A DNA stretch of 64,000 nt from Theristus sp. LFF4_11 (taxonomy: Eukaryota > Nematoda > Chromadorea > Monhysterida > Xyalidae). This document shows, one piece after another, positions 11,582-26,400 of this stretch. The stretch lies in the NCBI GenBank assembly GCA_030248135.1, contig JASANC010002358.1:62001-126000 (forward strand), written 5' to 3'. Positions within the stretch are counted from its first letter, which is position 1; every line of letters begins with the position of its first letter. The translations under genes were made by a program, and so were the position numbers. The notes beneath the pieces were generated by a model, which saw only the letters and a program-made list of their open reading frames with translations, was not told where the DNA came from and made no database searches.

Positions 11582-13232
11582 TTGGACACCACTAGCTGCG
11601 ATTGATTGCGTCTAGTTAGCTAACCGGCAAGTTTGCTGCTGCTTCAGAAGCATTGCTTTGTTATGTCTGGTTCCGATTAAAAATTACTTGTTGAAACTTT
11701 TTGTTGCAATCAGAGATCAGATAACACCACAAAAATAACTGTGTGATGCAATCAATATGCCAACAAAACGCATGGCACACAGATTGGATTCTCCACCACA
11801 TCGGGCGATCGGGGTCACTGGACACGAAGTAACAGAAAGATCGTGTCAAGACCCGATAAGGTAAAAAATGTAATCCTCTAGGCGTTGAAACCTATTGGCA
11901 TTTGGGCAAAACTGTTGCCGCAGCCGGCGTCACAAAACGCACAAATTAATGTCAATCACCCAACAATGCACATCGCACGACGCACCACTTTTATTATTCG
12001 TTTTAAACAGTTACTTATCCAACACCACCGAAACATGTAACATGACAAATTTTAAAACGAAATTGCGACGTTTTTTAAATACCGTGTAAAAAAATTATAA
12101 ATTGTTAGTTTTGTTACAAAGCAGTCGTGCTCAACACGATACTGGAGTGATAGTTTAATAAAGTTGGTAAAGTAATTGAAGCAAACCTACAAAACTTCAA
12201 CAAATACTAAACTGCAAACTTTCTAACGGTGCACATCAAGTGAAAAATAGAAATAATGACAAAATTGACGGATAGCAATTCAAGCAGTATTATTTCAAGC
12301 AATCGGCGATCGTATGACTAAAAAAGCTATTCACGGAAACCAAAATTACGAAAAACGTAAAATTGAGAAAATAATACGGGATACTTCAATATGAGAGAGA
12401 ACGTTTTTTTAAAGATACTCTCAGAATGCGGCACTATCTCAACTCATAAAAGTTGTATCCAGAAAAAAACCACGAACCACAATTTACAAAGAGCAATTTT
12501 ATAAAAAAAAAACAATCCACACCAGTCACCGCCAACCACAGAGACTACTAAGGCTCGCCTGAAAACAAACGCATTCAAAACGTCAACGCGAAACCATAAA
12601 ATGAATTTCATAGCAAAATCATGTGTGTCAGTTCAGTATGTGCTAATGTGACAGAAAACGCAACGATGAAAAATTATGAAGCATTCATAGTGCAACTGTA
12701 ACACAGCAGAGAGATCAGGAACTAAGTTCTCCAAATTTCACATTCCAATGTGCTTTTCATCTTTGCAATCCCACGATTGGATGCATGGTGCTCGTTAATA
12801 TGTGCCAATTGGTACTTTGTAATTTCAAGCGTAGCCAACCACGGCCAACGTGTAAACTCTCAAAGCAACAAGCAAGCGAGGAGAATAAATGAAAAAATAA
12901 ACACTAGAAATGAAAACAAGAACTCACTCACACATAACAAAATACAAACAAACAAACACTGTGAACACAAGATGAAACAGCATACAACAAATATGGTAAT
13001 CGTAACAATATTCACAATAGAGTATCGGTTTGTCGGAGTTTTCTCTGCAGCAGTTCTTTCACGAAGACCAATTGGATAGGACACAATAAACAAGCATCTG
13101 CAAAAAACGCTTCTCCAACAACAATAAATAAACTTTGCACATTTCTAGCGATCGTACAAGCAAAACTAGAACATTTCACAATCGGATCACCAAAGTTTCT
13201 CTACAATCAGGAACGGTTGAGATGATGACTGT
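11582..13232. other. Intergenic: USP30 promoter side and KMT2 3' UTR side
   Basis: AT-rich, with no exon or protein motif recognised on either strand. Both flanking genes are on the minus strand, so the upper part should hold the KMT2 3' UTR and the lower part the USP30 5' region. No repeat family shared with the rest of the window was noticed. Confidence 0.5.
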
Positions 13233-16200
13233 TTAGTTCATCCACTTGCGACAGTTCGGCGCACCACAGAGGCACGGGATTTTATCGGAGGTGTCTTCGA
13301 AGTCAAACTGGTAATCGTAGGTCAACTGAAACAGTGAAAGAAGGTGAGGTGTGTGGTGCAGGTTACAGAAAAACGGACTTTCATATATGTTTTGGCGATT
13401 GACTGCATCATGCTGGCAGGGCTCAACCAATTCGAATAAGCCAACAGAAATGCAACCAAATGAATGAAGCTGATTGATTCGCTGATGAACCAGTTGCCTT
13501 CCCAATACAAGAACGCTCTCAGTTCCACAACACCCACAAACATTTTAGTGGGTTTCAAGCCAAGGCTGAAAACCGCGCTGCACTCACGACTGTCTCCAAG
13601 TTCGAGTACAATGTTACCTGCGGCAAACGTCCCAATCGCTTACAATGGTTACCGATGGACAACATACCTGATCTACGAAACACGAAACACCCACCAAAGG
13701 CCCTTAGTTCCACCTTGGGGCACCGACACACCCACCAAAGGCCGTTAGTTCCACCCTGGGGCTCACCTCCTCGCCGGACGATATCGGCCGCGCCGCCATC
13801 ACCACGATCTTGCCACTGCCGTTGTTCAGCCGCACGATCTGCGTGGTGCAGTTCGGGTCGCACGAGTGATTGATGTAGCGCGCCACACCGCCGGCCATCG
13901 TCGCGTCCACCACCTCGTCCTGGTCGATGCGGAACATGTACACGCCCCTGTTCTGCGCCTCGTAGCGTTTCTCGCGCACCTCCGCAACCTGCGTCCGATA
14001 GGCAAAATGGGAGCCGTTGTTATCCGTGACATGACTGACGTGACAATAAAGATGACGAGAAATAGACGGACTGCTGCGGTACACCAGCGGCCGAGCGAGC
14101 TCCTCGCGTTCAAGAGATTGTGGACGCAAAATATCGCTCTTGACTGGCGCAGAATTGGCGCAGCACGCTTTCGCAGTGGTGGTGGCAGTGAATAAAAATG
14201 AATAAAACAGTGGACACTGAATGAGAAACGCAAGCAAACTGTGTCGGCGCGCACCTCGCTTCGGATGGTTTCACCCAGGTACTCGATGATCATCGAATGC
14301 ATCGGCAGGTCCCGCTTTGCATAAAGGCCGAGTCCGTGGATCTTCGATCTGCCGAGGTAGACCATGTTGCGCCAGTCGCTCTTCATCCGCTGGTACTGCG
14401 TCCACTTGCTGCTCGCCGACGATTTCTCGCCCTGCTGAAAGCTGGTTGCAGTCATTGAATCGCGTTTGACAGCAACAATGATCACTTATGAAATGTCATG
14501 TTCGGGCCGCTCGGTTCGAAAACCAACACGTCAGTAGTAGTTGAAGCCAAAAAAATGCAGCAGACCAATTGCGGTGTCGCATTCAGTTCGTAAACATCAC
14601 ACCACACTTGAGTGAAACCTACGCTCCCACCAAAAGCGAAAGCCACTTCAACAGCATCTTTGGCCAGCAGCGATGCCACCCCGCACACCAACCTGATACA
14701 AGTCCCACATCTGCTGGCAGTCCCACGCATTCAGGTCGTCAACATCAAATTTGCACAGAAACTAATGCGAAAAGAATGCGATACAGCTCCCACATCTGCT
14801 GGTAGTCGCACGCCTGTGCACCGTTTCCATTGGCCGCGTGCTGTCCGGCCGCCGAGCTCGACCGCCCGGGGCTGGTGGTCAACGGCTGCGGCCGCTTCAG
14901 GTACGTCCGGAACCGCGGCTCACAGCGCGCGCAGCCGCTCGGATTTACCGCCAACGGGAGATCCATCAGCGGCGAGCCGCCGTGCTTGAACGAGTACGTC
15001 AGGATCGTGTCGACGCCGGGAAGCTGCGAAGAACGGCATTTTTGGTAAAATTCAACTGCTGATGCCAATCGCACGCTGATTGGTCGCATTTTGACCGATC
15101 AGTGAGCGTCGATTCAAATACAGTATTTTTCGGACAAATGTATATCGAGTTGCAATGATATCGCCAACCAATATACGCCACATGAGTCATTTTGGAAAAC
15201 ACAAAGCGGAAAAATACAAAACTATTTGACTAAAAACGCAGTTTCTTTAATTTCACCGCAAAACTGCGGGTGAAAAAAGCGCTGATCCACACTCACTGAT
15301 TCAATCATTTTTGATATGCACGTTTCATTGAGTCCAAACAGTTGTTCGCCGGACAATTGATTCGCGAACAATCTCAGCTGGCCTTTTGTGTCGCGGGCCC
15401 GTTGCAGCGGCGTCAGAATGTTCTGCCATGCTTCTGAAATGAAACCACAAACGAGGCTAGATTGAAAACTCCCGATACTGAATGGTCACACGACAAGACG
15501 CAGCCAATCAGCGTATCGGGTGTAAATGTCGTGATGAATCAAAACAAGGGAAAAGCAAACGCAAAACGCACGGGTGGCGGTGCGATCTTTGATCGTGATT
15601 TCGGAGGCGTTCGGATGCGGCTTGAACGAGACGTGGAACTCCGGGTGGTGCGAGTCGCGCTCGGCGATGCTGCACTGGTAGCGGACGCGTTCGTCCGGTG
15701 CCGACGCCGCCCAGTAAATACGAGTGACGCGGTAGTCGACCTGCGAGTTTGGTTTGATTGAAAATTGCACATTTTGCGAATGGCTCCGATCCCAAACACA
15801 TTCAGGATTTTTCATCGAAAATGCCCATTGGCTGATTCAGCTTCTAACCACTTCTAATAGCCAATCACTGAGCTGCACACTGTTTGCCTCTCACCGGAAA
15901 TATGTAATCGCGATTGTGGAAGCTACGCTGCTGCAGCTGATGTGGCAGCAACTGGCCGATGTGCTGGTAGATCAGACTGCCGACGCGCAACAGAAGACCG
16001 GAGTCGGCTTGTGTGAACAATCTGCAGTGCAATCAACAACGCATGTCAGATAATAAAATTTTATTTTTCAAACGTTTCATTTCCGTGAGCTGATTGGTAT
16101 ATGGAAGCGTTCAGCGATTGTGATAGACTCAAATGCAGCTACAGTCGAACTCTAGGAAATCAGCTGATTCGTCGATGGTTACGGTGCAAATCAAACTGCA

Positions 16201-17480
16201 CGCCCACAGCAATGCTTGCACACAAAATATGCATCACGTGACCATCAACCAATCAGCTGATTTCCTATTATTTAGAGCTCGACTGTTGTTGCATTGCAGT
16301 CGCAGTGAAAGATGCGCCGCCGTTTGGCTCGCAACCTACGAACACGAAAGCACCCAAACGGCGGCGTCTTACTTCGCAATGAGCCTGTTCTCGTCGCGCT
16401 CGATGTAGACACGCCTGAGCACCGCAATCGTCTTCAGTGCAGTCGCATCCAGGTTCGGCTGTTGCACTGCGTGCTCCGGACAGTACATGGTCTGCAAAAA
16501 TACGGTTCACTCACACACAAGTCAGATACAGAACGTGCAAAGTAAAATGTTACGAAAAAGAAAGTAAAATGCATGCAGTTACAAACGCAGTCAATTCACA
16601 CACAATAATCGTTTTCACCATTTTTCCGCCATTTATTTTACCGTACCGAAAACCGACCCACTCTAAATCACAGGTCTCGCTAAAATTCGACTGAAAAATT
16701 CCGCAAACTATTCCAAAGCGCTACCTTATCCTTGAGAAAGGCACATTTCGCGTCGAGCGCACACGGGAAGTGATATTTGTTGTCGCATCTCAGTTTGTAG
16801 CACTGCAACGTTGCGCCGACGGCCGCGCAGCGCACGCACACGCACGACTCCGAGCGGCGCACGGCCGACTCGCAGTTCATCAGGGCGCCGCTCACTGTCT
16901 CGTACACCTGCACAGAGAAAGTGCACGTGACAAACGGAAACGTTTCATTCGATATGGGTTTCATTGTGGTTTGTGCCTGTCGTGGGTCAATTGAAGTGGG
17001 TTGCTGCTTACTGTTACTCGGGTTTTAAGTATAAATGATTGGTTGAGCACGAATTGCGCACGCTGATTGCTCGCAGCGAGACGCCCCGTCACCAATCAGC
17101 AAAACCGATCAGACTGTATTGAGTCAGTCGCATTTGGTGATTTGTATGTATCGCGCTCCGTTTTTCGTCTTCCACATTCACAAAACATTCCATTTGATCA
17201 TCACCCGACTGACACCGAAATTACACCAGAAAAAATCACCAAAGAAACTACAAAAAAGCCACAATTACAGCCACCGTCGGCGCATGCACCACAAACCTCC
17301 GAGCTCCACAGCGCACAGTTGACGTGCAGCCAGGTGGCAGCATCCAAGTTCAGCAGTCTGCCAGCCGCCGTCGGCTTCGCGTCGCCCACCGCCGAGCACA
17401 ACTGACAGACGCGCTCGTCGGCAGATGCGCCTTCCTTCTGTTGCAGGCGACGCATGCGGGCGATCAGCTGGAAGTAAAGG
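13233..17480 (-). other. KMT2C/D C-terminal module: ePHD2, FYRN, FYRC, Win, SET
   Basis: ePHD2: [12 protein letters not shown] and [20 protein letters not shown] (about 17290-17470), [39 protein letters not shown] (about 16730-16910), then [11 protein letters not shown] near 16490. [20 protein letters not shown] (about 15890-16025). [24 protein letters not shown] (about 15560-15740). Then [17 protein letters not shown] (about 15290-15430), [19 protein letters not shown] with the WDR5-binding Win motif (about 14880-15025), and SET starting [20 protein letters not shown] (about 14260-14450), exon 13767-13988, exon 13233-13325. Confidence 0.93.
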
Positions 17481-20400
17481 GGAGGGGAGTGAAGGGAAGG
17501 CACACGGTGATGAACTTGCATTCCACAGTTGACTTCTGCCACTCGATTCCTTCCCACACTCAGATCATCGCAGTCTCGTCTCGTGAAAACCACCAGTTGA
17601 GTGCAAAACGCAGCACACCTAGCGTCCGATTCACACAGCCTGCTAACCTGCTTCAACTCCGCGGCCATCGCCTCGAACGACTGTCTGAGCTGCTGGCCAG
17701 CGATCTGCCACCGATGTCCCTTCCACCGGAGCGGTCGATGCGCTGCGACGGTGGCGGTGGCGTGCTGTGGTGCACCGCCGAGTGACAACAGCTCGTCAGT
17801 GGGTGACGTCAGCGATGTGCCACTCGCACACGTCGCGCCGACAGCTGGCGTGGAGGGCAGGTCACGCACGTGCACGGAGTGCTCTGCGATTGAATGAAGG
17901 TGATCAGCTGATTGATTGGCTGATTGGTTGGTTCAGTCTCAAGTGATTGTGACGGCAATGTGCTGGATTGGCTGTTCCGTTCAATCATGGGGTGCTAACG
18001 TGCTGATTGGCTGCTTGGTGCAATCAGGTGTGTAATCTGTATTGGTTGGCTGAGCCATTCAGCAGCAAGAAACGAATAACTGAGGTATTTATGGATTCCG
18101 TTGGAGTTTCAGTACGGAAAACGGAAAGGTCGCCGTTTCAGCCTTGCCAGAACCGGATCTGAAGACGCTGCACTTGCGTCCATACAAGACAACCCAGAAC
18201 ATACACAGCGCACTGCGTACGGTAGATGGGGTGGCCAGTGTGGCAGTGCATTCATGCCATTGCAACACCGCCCGTCCCGCCCACCAACCTCTGATGGACG
18301 CCGAATACGGCGGCAGAATGTCGACGACGCTCTGTATGATTTCGTCCAGCTTCACCGTGCCACCACCCGGCCGCTCTTGACCGACGTGCGACTCCTGCTG
18401 CTGTTGCGTGTCGTGCTCCAGTTTGCGTTGCGATGGCGCCGCTGCGGACACGGGCACGCGGGCGATCGGGGCGCCTGCGCAGGAATCGTATACATCGTGT
18501 AGCCGTATACAATGTAGCTTAGCTGTCTGTCATGTTAACAACTGAAACTAGCCTGCTGCTTGCGCGGTCCGAAAATTTCAAATTTCAACAAAATGTTCAC
18601 TTCAGCAACTGATTGAACCCAGCCATGTACTTTTGTTTTCAACGTGCACATCAACCGTCGAATCTCAAGCCGGCCAAGCATCCAACCATACGTCCTGCTT
18701 GCAGTACCACGACACATCCAACCAATCAGCATGCCACAACTCAATCCGGCGTCATCATCACTGACCGGCGATTTCATTGGCGACCGACTCCACGATGTCC
18801 GAGATGTTCGCCGATCGCTGCATCTCGTCAGCGTCGTCCAGCTCCCCGGTCGCCGTCTCCGGCCGTGCGACGCCCGCCTTCACATCCTCCAGCTCGTGCA
18901 GTTTCTCCACCGGAAACAAATCAGGGTGCAGATCGCTCAGGCGCATCAGCGTCTCCGAGTCGAGCGAGCCTGGCTGCACGTTCTGCGAGATGAATGAAGT
19001 CGGTTAAGGTTCGTTTAGAGCGGAAGGCATTCGAGCCCATTTCAGGAAAAATGTGCTCTCCACAACTACAAAGAACACATAAAAATAAAAAAGAAATTGG
19101 CGATTTTTTGCACGTTCCTTCCTTTATCGCTTCTGTTTTGTAACTGAATAACTGAACAAAATTGAACTGATCATTGATTCAGCAAAGACTTCTTTCACGC
19201 TGCAAATGGCAGATCCTGATTGAATCTGTACCAAGCGCAAGAATCACTGTTGTTCACCTTTGCATCCAACGCGCTGATTGGTGTACGGTGGTCAATGGAA
19301 AACTTGAAATAGCACTGCGCACTGCAGAATGTGATCTCCTCTTGGTCCTGCAAACCAATGCGAGTTTTCATTCACAACACAATTTGAAAAATACTGAATT
19401 GCCAGTTGAGCGCTCTCCAAAGCCAGCACAGTTCAAATTCAAATTCAAAAGCCAACTGTTACACCCTTTTACCTCATCGGTTGGTGTGAGACAGAGTTCA
19501 GCCAACTGTTTCCTGATGGCCATTTCTGAGAAGAGCTTCTCACAAAATCGACACGCCAGGCCACTTCCGATTTCCTTCTTCGGCGACTTCAAGTCTGGAC
19601 GCACTGAAAAGGGTCAAGTAAAACAAACGTGGTTGGATTCCATATTTAGTAACAATTCACGCATTTTAGTGATCGACATGTTTGACTGCAGCAACCAATC
19701 AGCTAATTCCTCCGACCAGCATACTGCATTGCGATTATGTCACAGCAAGAGTGTGCAACGTCTTGTATCTCTGTTACGTATTGTAACAGCTCTCAGACTC
19801 AACAACTCAGATTCGTCTCGCACATTTGTCGGGCGTCTGCGGCGGCGTCTCAATCTCGATCATTTCATATTTGATCGGTTCGACCAGATTCAGCAGCGCA
19901 GCCAAACGGTGCATCACCGACTGTACTTGTTTGCCTGCGTCTGTCGACATCGTCACCGAGCACGCGATTGATCGGTCGTCGGTTTTCTAGAAAAAAGGTG
20001 AATATAAATTTTTTTCGCATTTTCTATATGTTTGTTTGTTTGTCACCAATACAACTGAAGAATGAATGCAACGGCAAAATGGGAGATCCGTCTGCTGGAT
20101 GCACTCTTTCAGTTAAACCGCATTCATGAAGCAGTATTTGGTGACGCGTAGCTGTGTTACAACATAAATGCAGCATTACTGAAACACTGTGGTGCTCATG
20201 GTGTGATCTTACAGTTTGCCACACACACAGCCATCACCAACCATAATCCACTGTTCCCGCTCCGGGTCCGGCGGCACAGTGGCGCGTGCTTTCCAAGCGC
20301 CACAAATCGGGTACACCGCGGACGTGTTGCACGGCGGGGCACGAACGCCGTGCGCGTGGCACCTCAGCATCGGGTACTCCGCCGGCGCACAGTCGAACTG

Positions 20401-23400
20401 GTCCGCCGGGGCGCAGCGGTCCCAGTAGTGCTCCACTTCCGCTTCCACTCTGAAATATGAAGAAAAACGTGAGCATGAGCGAATTATTGACAATTCAAAC
20501 AAAACAATGAAGATTTTTTGAAAAACACAGGATTAATGGTTACGCAATTTTCACCCACCGTTTCCTCAGTGCATCCAGATTAACGGGGCGTCCCGCTTTC
20601 GCATCAGCGGCAGCCTTGATGATTTGCCACGGTTTGCGATCGGTCAAGCCCGGAAACGCTTCCAAATAATAGTCGGGCAGAAACTTCAGTCGTAAATTAC
20701 CGAATTCGTGCAGGATCGTCAGTGGTCGGTCTGCATTTAGAAGAAAAGTCGAGTTTACCCTTTTTTTATAATTTGTTATCCATTTTTTTATATGGTAATT
20801 GTTGATTTGCAACGTTTTTGAAATCGCCTAATGAGTTTAGTTTTTCAATAAAGGCACGGTTTTTGTGGACATGGGCTGAGTTCACAGTTCGTTCAACAGT
20901 TCACATGTCTCACTAAGATCGCAGTCTCACCGGGTCTATCCGGCAGCGCAGTGACGCCCATGATCGGCAGAAAAAACGATCGATCCGGACGCGCGTGCGG
21001 CTGCTGCGGCGGCAGACGTTTCGCGTGCTTCAGGGCGCTGCGCACCTGCAATGGAAGCGAAAACGCAGTTTCAGTCGGCAACGGTGGTTTTACCACGGTG
21101 GAACAAACAAAACAGTTGTAGGCTGTTGGTGTGTGCAACTCGGTTAATGGTACTGGTAGTGTGTAATGAGTTGATGGCAAGCTGAAAATCGACAGCGTCC
21201 CTACTCGCTGTGATAAATCAGCGTGTCGACTGTAAAAAAATGTGATTCAGGGTTTAAAATGTAAAATTTGATGTAAAAAATGCTTTGACGAAATGCTGAA
21301 ACAGGGATTCTTTTTGAAAAATTCCACTTTGCGCTGAATGCCGCTCACCCGCTGCACGAAGTTCGCCACGGTCGCGCTGTCCGGCACGGCAGCGGCTGTG
21401 GCTGGCACCGAGCTGATGTGCTCCGCTGATTCACCGCTCACGGCAACACCTGAACGAAAGTGATGGTGACTTTTGAAAAGCGCCTGTGTCGTTCATTGCA
21501 ACAACACGGAGACTTGACAAAGGTTAGTGGACCAAACTAAACACGTCGAAACAAACATTCGGGTACTTTTGACTGCACAAATGCCCAGGTACCAAACCAA
21601 AAAAAAAACGAAAACTTTATGCCATACCTGCTGCACCGGCAGCGGCGGCAGCAGCAGCCATCGCAGCCTGTTGCGCGTGCTGTTGATGTACGGCAGATGA
21701 AACGTCAGCAGTGACGGACGCAATCGCTGACTTCGCGGCGGTCATCGACTGTGCGCTGGACGGCATGTTCTTGTGATAAGTGGCCTTGCGCATGCGTTTG
21801 CGTTGAGTCGGCTTACCCGGCGACACGGGCGGCACGAGGGGGCCTGATGGACAGACAATAGCTGTGCTGTTGAAACGGCAGTGGTGGGCGTATACGAGTT
21901 GGAAACATTGTAAACGGTGAAATCTGAACTGGCTTTGCCTTGCCTTGGCTCATTCTGAATTAACCAGCATCACGGTGGTGAGTGAAATTCTGCTGCGATT
22001 GGTTACAATAAAAAGCAAAATATTAGGTCGCACAAAAATGCGCAATACAAAAATCCGTTTCTGAGTTTATGAAACACTTGTTACTGTGACAATGACAATA
22101 GACAACAGTTGTACGTCGCCACCCACCGAGCATGCGCAGCACGTTTGCGATGCCTGCCGTTTGAATCATCACCAAACGCCGCGGCAATGGCGGCAACAAC
22201 GCACGCTGCTCCGGTGTCAGTGGGTCTGTAAGAGAGGCGATTTTTTGACACATTTAGAAAAACAAGTTCTCTAAATCGGCTGATGAAACAATCGAACAAG
22301 TCACAATGTTGCTGTGCAACACTTGCGAAGTGCGAACTGGTGTAGTAGATCGCACTTTTTGATTTGAATTCGGCACTCTAGCACGGCACCAATGTGACAA
22401 AGTGCACAGATTGACTCGATTGACTCAATGCCACTTCCGAAAACAGAACAGGCACAAAAATCAACAACAACACGAACGCTGATCAACATGGTTGCAGACA
22501 GCATCCACCAGCATCTCGGCCGTGTCCAATACGGCCGGCTCAATGTGCGCCATGGCGCCCCAGAGCAGCTCGGCCGGCGACGCCATCAGTGGCGGGCGAC
22601 CTCGGCCGTCCGGCTTGCCGACGAAACCGTCCTCCTCCGGGAAGGCCAGTTGATTCTTTGCGTCGCGACGTCGGCGGCGTTTGCGAACGATCATCGACTT
22701 TGGCGCGAGGCCGAGTTTGGTGGGCGAGCCGAGACCGCCGAACGATGAGGACGACGGGGTGAGCGAGCGACGGCCGGCGCCCGGCTGCGAGTGCGTGGGG
22801 CTGCTCAGGGGCACTGGAGTGGTCTGCAATGTGAGAGGCGTGGTCAGAGTGAGGTTTTTGCCAGACAAAACATGAGATCAGGAGTAAAAACTGAACAATT
22901 GTGTGTAAGTGACGAAACAGAAGTTTTGTCGCATCAGCATAACTCATGCTGCAGCTTTATGCGGAACAATCAACAAACAATTCAAAAAGTGTACATTCCA
23001 GATCCATCAGTCAGCCAGTTTACCATAGAAACGTTTCTCCATCTGCACATCAACCAATGCACCACCATTCCCAAACGCACATCCCCCGCTCACCCACCTG
23101 CGCATGCCGTGTGCCCGCGTGCTGCGCCGGCGCGGCAGCAGCGACCGTCGGCGGCACACTGAGTCCCGGCGGCGCGGGCAGCCCCACTGGTGCGACCGCG
23201 TACTGCTGCTGCTGCTGCGGGACTGCGGGTTGCCTCGAGGGCGACAGCATGCCCGCGAACGGCGGTGGCGGTGGCACGGCGGCGTTCGGCGAGCGCAGGC
23301 CGGCGGCACTGGGCGCACGATGCAGCACGTTGATCGGCGGCGAGCCCATCGGCGGCACCATCGTCGACACTGGCGAGCGGTGCGGGTGTGGTGGCGGTTG

Positions 23401-26400
23401 CTGTTGTTGGGCCAAGTGCATCTGTGCCTGTGGTTGCGGTTGGTAAGCGGCGTACGAGACGCCCGTCTGCGCACCGCCATACACCGTGGCGCCCGGCTCG
23501 GCCGTCTGCTGCTGTGCCCTCGCGTGCGTGTACTCCTGCAGTTCGGCGGCGATCTGCTTCGACGACTTCTTGGCGGCCTCGACGCGCTTCTGCATGTCCT
23601 GGATGGCGTGCGTCATCGTCGCCATCTGCTGGTGCTCGTGCTCCGGCAGCACACCGGCCATGCCTGCACAATACGTATTATCTTTGATTTTTGGGTTCCG
23701 AGACTCAATGCGTGCGTAGGTAGGAAGACAGTTTCATGCGTATCGCGGGAGTTCAAAATTGGTTCGAAGTGATTCGAGTCGCCTCAGGGCCGAGTCACTT
23801 GGGATGTTGGGAATTGCCACGTAAATATTGGAACTGGTATTCTTTCTACGTCTACAAACGCACTGAGTCGCAGAATTTAGAAAATTGAGTTGCAATCGAT
23901 GATTGGTCAAACAGTACGATGTCGTGCATTCAACTGCACAATGAAAAGAGCAGAAACTGTGTTTGTTCACTTTTCTGCAGCCAATCAGCCCGCCGCACGC
24001 CCACCACACCCGACTCCGCCCGACCTTGTTGCTCGAACTGTTTCTTCAGCTGTCGCTGGCGAGCGGCCAGATTCTTCTTCTGTTTCCTTAGATTGCCCAA
24101 CTCCGCCTCGAGCTCCTTCAGCTGTTGCTCCCACTGCTGCTGTTGCTGCATCAGCACTGCGTGCTGCGCGTCCACCGGCTGGTCGCCAGCTGGTGCACCG
24201 GGGTGAGCGGGACGCACGCCAGCTGGCGACTGCATTCGTGGCGGCATGCCGGGGTAGGCCGCACGGGGCGCCTGTTGTGCGGGCCCGCCAGGCGAGTGCA
24301 TACGGCGCACGGACATCGCCATCGGGGCGCCACCTGCAGGTGGGACAAACGAAATCGAGGTTTAGGTATTTTGGTGGACATCTCTGCTGCTACGACCACT
24401 GGTGAAGTCCTGCTCTATCGACAGTGCGCATGGTATAACGCAGCAATGTTGCGCAATCTCACAAACTCACACGATATTGGGCAACTGCCGTATGTGTGTG
24501 TGTTCATCGTGTTGTTTGTGACTGTGCAACATCCCAGTCCCAGCCTTTTATAACAGAAGAGTGCACCGTCTTCAGACAATGACTTTCTGCGTGCCAGCAT
24601 GCGTGACCACCGACTAGAACATCGCATGCTCGAATTAAAAAAAAAACAGGTTTACCGTGCGGTGGCTGCTGCGCGGTGGTGTTTGTGGTGGTCAGCTCCC
24701 TCCTCTCCTGCTCCATCAGATCGTCCAGCAGTGAGGCCGACTGCGGTGCGTAGCCCTGCTGATTGGGGATGCCCGCTGCAACCGGAGGCCCCACCGGGTA
24801 GCCTTGGTTCGGTACGCCAGGCGTCTGACCCTGGCCCTCCAACGCGAGACTGTTCGGCCGATGCGCGGGCAATCGCACCTGCGACAAAATAAAGGGAAAC
24901 CGGTTGTAGTGCGGGTGAGAGAAAACTGGAATGAACAGGACTAAAATTTTCAAGTATCCTGGCTCTAAAGCGGAGATGGTGCCCTGCTCTGACACACGGT
25001 GGTTTTCCATTTCATCTCCCGAGCTGACCTGTGGCATTTGTACGGGCGCCGCCGTGGTAAACTGCTGTTGCTCGCGCGGCGTGGGCACCTTGAACTGTTG
25101 CTGTTGTTGTTGCTGTTGTACAGTCTGCGGTGACCCGTAGTATTGTTGCTGTTGTTGTTGCGGGAATGCTGCTTGCTGCGCGTCAGCGGCGGTCACTTGC
25201 TGCGGCTGCAAATGCAACATTTTATTCAATGAAATTTGCATTGAAATAGCTCACTATGTAGATTGAACGCGCTGAAAGTGACGACAAAAGCCCTGTTGTT
25301 CACTAAGACATCGAAATTCACTGCAGCCAGCGGCACAATGGCGACCGGGCTGACCTTCTCCAAAACAGGTTCTCCCAACCAATTAGCCAATTTCAATCAC
25401 ATTCACTCAACCACCCGCTAGCACCCACAAATCTACCCAATCCATCCACTGTACCTGTTGCTGTTGTACGTAATGTTGCATCGAGTGCTGCTGTTGTGGC
25501 GTTGTCGGCGGCTGCTGTGCGGCGGCGGGCGGCTGCAGGGCACCGGTGTTGATCGGAGAGGGCGCCGGCGGTTGAGACTTGCGATCACTGGACGCTGGCG
25601 ACGACATTGCTGCTGCTAAAGGTGAATCGGCAAGCTGAGTCTTCATGACAACTGCCGTGAGCAGAAACCGGGCCAATAGTTATTTATGTATGTCCTACGG
25701 TTGCATTCATGCATGTTGATGACTGGTTGAATTTACGAGGAAGCCAAGTCAAGCAACCAATCAGCGCACCGAACTCGATATCAAAATGCTTTCTTGTCGT
25801 ATACAAACGACAACTTTTGTTTGTTGAAACAACGCTCTTCACAAATGAATTCGGTTTTCAATACGAAAAAAACGCAAGTGCTTAGTGCTTGACAAAAGTT
25901 GAAATGACAAGATGAACAGACGCACCTCTCTGCTGTTGTTTTGAGGCAGCCCGATTGTCCCGTGCCATCTGCACGTATTTCTGCCGTTGGTTGGCGTCCA
26001 GCTGTCGCCACATTTTCTGGATCTGTTTCACGCGATCCGACCACACTGGATACGTTTGCCTGCAAAAAAATACACAATTTTTTTCTTTTGAGCAAATTCC
26101 AGCGTCGAAAACAACTGGAAGTACACAACGCTACACACTAGCTGAGCGCGCTAGATTGTTTGAAGTGGTCTTTCATGGTGTTTTTCTCCAGCTAGCTTGC
26201 TTGAAACCTGCTGAACGTTTCAAGGTAATGTGATGTAAAACGTTTTCTGCCAAGGAATTTGCAAAAGCGAAAGCGGTGGTTTTTTATTTCACCATGAACA
26301 AGACTGTGCATGTGTTTCACATTTTTTTGTGAAACAAACAAATTGACTCGAACTTTCTGAGTCCTCTCCAACACCCTTATGAGTCATAACATGACCCACG

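Noticed and set aside
19174..19971. 265-codon plus-strand open frame
   Set aside because: It overlaps two minus-strand KMT2 exons (ending TPTDE and LDAK) with good splice sites and family motifs; no domain is seen in the plus frame.
23104..23772. Long plus-strand open frame (222 codons)
   Set aside because: It is the complement of the GC-rich Pro/Gln-rich KMT2 exon; its Arg/Leu-rich composition is typical of a shadow frame.
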